Shown one piece after another: positions 62,000 to 64,000 of a DNA stretch of 64,000 nucleotides (position 1 is the first letter of the stretch; the number at the start of each line of letters is the position of its first letter). A program made the position numbers and the translations under genes. The DNA comes from Pyrinomonadaceae bacterium (lineage in GTDB: Bacteria; Acidobacteriota; Blastocatellia; Pyrinomonadales; Pyrinomonadaceae), in assembly GCA_017983495.1 (NCBI GenBank), contig JAGOBH010000003.1, positions 186,001 to 250,000 on the forward strand. The letters run 5' to 3'. The notes beneath the pieces are model-generated. The model had not been told where the DNA came from. It ran no database searches and worked only from the letters and a program-made list of their open reading frames with translations.

Positions 62000-63121
62000 A
62001 TGTTGTGCACAAATACCCGATTCGCAGTATTCACACTTTTGCTGCTGCTCTTGCTGGTTAACACAGCTAATTCCCAAACGACACCTACGCCAACGCCGAC
62101 GCCCGACGAAACGGTCCGGGTTGAAACCGAAGAAATAAAAATTAACGTCCTGGCATTCGACGCGAACAGAAAGTTCGTTGACAACGTCCGCATCGAAGAC
62201 CTGGTGATCACGGAAAATGACGTCCTGCATCAGGCCACGAGCCTTCGCCGCATTCCGGCGAATGTGGTGATCGTTATGGATACCGGCGGCGAACTTCGGT
62301 TGGTGAAGACCATCGACCAAACTCGAAAGACTGCGTCCGCACTTGTTGCTGCCCTACAGCCGACGGCCGCCGTGGCCATTATCCAGTTTTCTGATACGGC
62401 CGAGGTCGTGTCAGGCTTGACGACCGATAGGGCCGCGACGGCCGCGGCGATCGGGCGGACGAATTTTGGCCTCGGATCGGACTTTGTCGAGGCTATCCGG
62501 CTGGCCACCGAAATGCTTACCCGTAACGGCGTCGAAAACCGGCACGTTGTGTTCATCACAGACGGTACGGGCAACTCGACAGCGGGTTCTGCCCGCACGA
62601 ATGCTATGCGGAGGCTGCTCGAGACGGACATAAACGTTCACGTGATCAGCTACACCCGTCTTGAGGCGGCCGCGGCGGAACGATTTACCCGCAATGTTAA
62701 TACCAGACCGCAAAGTGCCACCGAGGGTCCGACCGGAATGCCGCGGGAAATGGCTGAACTGCTGCCCAACGGGGCCCGCGACTCTAGAACAGCTCCGCGG
62801 ATCGGCCCGACGATCAACCTCGACCGCAGAAAGACCGCTACCTGGAGGCGGCGAAAGGCAGACCTTGAGTCGTCTGAGGCCCAAATGGCAGTTATTACAG
62901 AGAGTGCCAACGGCATGATGGTCATTCCTTCGACATTGGAAGAAATGATAGAGCAGACGCCGGCTCTTGCCCGGGTGATCGACGCCAGCTTTGTCCTGAC
63001 CTACATGCCGAAGATACCGCTGAACGAGAAAAAGGGCGAACGGGTTATAACGGTCAACTCGAAACGGGCCGGCCTCGTGGTACAAGGAAAGCGAACGCTG
63101 GTGGTCAAGAAGACGCCTTAA
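62000..63121 (+). CDS. VWA domain protein, acidobacterial VWFA-related family
   Basis: 373 residues. A signal peptide (FAVFTLLLLLLLVNTANSQ) is followed by a Thr-Pro repeat linker and a beta-rich N-terminal segment (VEIKINVLAFDANRKFVDNV-like). The von Willebrand A domain begins near residue 90 (ANVVIVMDTGGELRL). The MIDAS pattern DxSxS is DTGGE, so metal binding may be lost. The N-terminal pattern matches the VWFA-related family expanded in Acidobacteria, which supports the taxonomic guess. Secreted or surface adhesion is a general expectation for the family. Confidence 0.8.
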   Translation: MLCTNTRFAVFTLLLLLLLVNTANSQTTPTPTPTPDETVRVETEEIKINVLAFDANRKFVDNVRIEDLVITENDVLHQATSLRRIPANVVIVMDTGGELRLVKTIDQTRKTASALVAALQPTAAVAIIQFSDTAEVVSGLTTDRAATAAAIGRTNFGLGSDFVEAIRLATEMLTRNGVENRHVVFITDGTGNSTAGSARTNAMRRLLETDINVHVISYTRLEAAAAERFTRNVNTRPQSATEGPTGMPREMAELLPNGARDSRTAPRIGPTINLDRRKTATWRRRKADLESSEAQMAVITESANGMMVIPSTLEEMIEQTPALARVIDASFVLTYMPKIPLNEKKGERVITVNSKRAGLVVQGKRTLVVKKTP

Positions 63122-63303
63122 GTAAATAGTCTTCACTTGTTGAAACCGAAACGAGGCTCGAAGCTCTCCGTGGCGGTTCCACCGAATCGACCGACGGGAA
63201 ATAGAAAGTTCCTGACGAAAGACAAGAGTTTTCCGGCAGTCATGGAACTGTGTGTGTAAGTTTGCAGCTGATAGTTGAAAGCCGCTTCTGATCGGCGGGG
63301 TGT

Positions 63304-64000
63304 TTACTGAACGTCGTCGATCTCGAGCATCGGGCCGGGGTTGCGGAATTCGGGACGGTCGCCAAAGCCGAACATGTCGGGGCCATTTACGAGGTACTGT
63401 TCCGCGGTCTCGACGTCGATCGGGCGTGAAAAATAATAGCCCTGACCGAGCTTGCAGCCGAGCGAACGAAGCAATTCGAGCTGGCGTTCGGTCTCGATGC
63501 CCTCGGCGACGACCTCGAGATCGAGATTTTCGCCGAGCATCAGGATGGTTTTGACGATCGCACCGCTCTTGGCGTCGTCGTCCATGACATGGATGAACGA
63601 ACGGTCGATCTTTAGGCGTTCGAACGGGAACCGCTGAAGATAGCTGAGGCTCGAATAGCCGGTGCCGAAATCGTCGGTCGAAAGATTGACGCCAAGCTCG
63701 TCGAGTTCCGAGAGGACCTTGAGAGCCTTTTCGCTGTGTTCCATGACGGTGCTCTCGGTGACCTCGAGCTTGAGCTGACTCGGTTCGAGCCCGGTATTAA
63801 GCAAAACCTCTTTGACCTGAGCGGTAAGCGTCGGGTGCATAAGCTGTTTGGCTGAGAGATTGACGCTGACCGCGAGCGGGCGGCCGTATTTCCGTTGCCA
63901 TTCGGCGATCTGGCGGCACGATTCGCCGAGGATCCACTTGCCGATCGGAATGATAAGGCCGGTCTCTTCGGCAACGCCGACAAATTCATTTGGCGAAACC
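63304..64000 (-). CDS. EAL domain cyclic-di-GMP phosphodiesterase (N-terminus beyond window)
   Basis: A frame open to the window edge carries the C-terminal part of an EAL domain: VSPNEFVGVAEETGLIIPIG, NLSAKQL, VTESTVM, DDFGTGYSSLSYLQRFP, KIDRSFI, VVAEGIET and GYYFSRP. The acidic residues and Lys needed to hydrolyse cyclic di-GMP are visible. The C-terminal tail after the domain has about 25 residues. The EAL signature itself and any sensory or GGDEF domain lie outside the window. Confidence 0.9.
   Translation of the reverse strand, partial: VSPNEFVGVAEETGLIIPIGKWILGESCRQIAEWQRKYGRPLAVSVNLSAKQLMHPTLTAQVKEVLLNTGLEPSQLKLEVTESTVMEHSEKALKVLSELDELGVNLSTDDFGTGYSSLSYLQRFPFERLKIDRSFIHVMDDDAKSGAIVKTILMLGENLDLEVVAEGIETERQLELLRSLGCKLGQGYYFSRPIDVETAEQYLVNGPDMFGFGDRPEFRNPGPMLEIDDVQ

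Overview
The window looks like chromosomal DNA of an Acidobacteriota member, most likely Blastocatellia/Pyrinomonadaceae. The grounds are moderate-to-high GC, a Gram-negative LPS gene (lpxK), a VWA protein resembling the acidobacterial VWFA-related family, many secreted proteins of no recognised family, and a large reductase-ligase-ACP-acyltransferase protein like those tied to ether lipids. No rRNA, prophage, transposase, integrase or CRISPR array was seen. One tRNA is present (Pro, anticodon UGG).

Layout. 1-5.1 kb: end of a membrane glycosyltransferase-like gene, a small lipoprotein, an AI-2E/PerM permease, a 42-aa membrane peptide, then minus-strand trpG-trpD-lpxK. 5.2-10.2 kb: secreted proteins, a DECR2-like reductase, a SprT-like metallopeptidase. 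10.3-15.4 kb: hrcA-grpE-dnaK-dnaJ. 15.5-20.8 kb: YqeY, a lone ParD-like antitoxin, a polytopic membrane protein, HU, tRNA-Pro, RdgB. 20.9-29.7 kb: a YbbA/YbbP exporter divergent from tesA, and two MacB-type permeases. 29.8-32.6 kb: threonine synthase followed by two toxin-antitoxin (TA) modules, each bounded by degenerate copies of the thrC 3' end. 32.6-40.8 kb: yacL-like gene, ispD, ispF, thymidine phosphorylase, a nucleoside-type binding protein and ATPase, an aminotransferase, coaD. 40.9-45.7 kb: HAD phosphatase, a four-helix-bundle gene framed by inverted repeats, a LarA-like protein, MazEF. 45.7-56 kb: a 1493-aa ElbD-like lipid enzyme, an M16 protease, a GH47 alpha-mannosidase, a GxxExxY gene framed by inverted repeats, an extended SDR. 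56-64 kb: beta-flower-like repeat protein with an APC permease, a class A beta-lactamase-like protein coupled to a PliG-like lysozyme inhibitor, an S9 peptidase, a VWA protein and a truncated EAL protein.

The most unusual feature is the density of small palindromic or inverted-repeat elements and how they sit against genes. At least eight sequence types are visible. Two frame single-gene cassettes. Two lie in frame inside conserved enzymes. Two supply coding ends: a lipoprotein signal peptide and the C-terminal tail of YbbA. Several arms end a few bases before start codons. In two places an insertion sits beside a duplicated gene end, so the neighbouring gene remains intact: the thrC 3' end with TA modules, and the 5' end of the ElbD-like gene with a palindromic element. 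I infer a genome with active small repeats that are repeatedly taken into genes. Copy numbers elsewhere and function could not be tested here.
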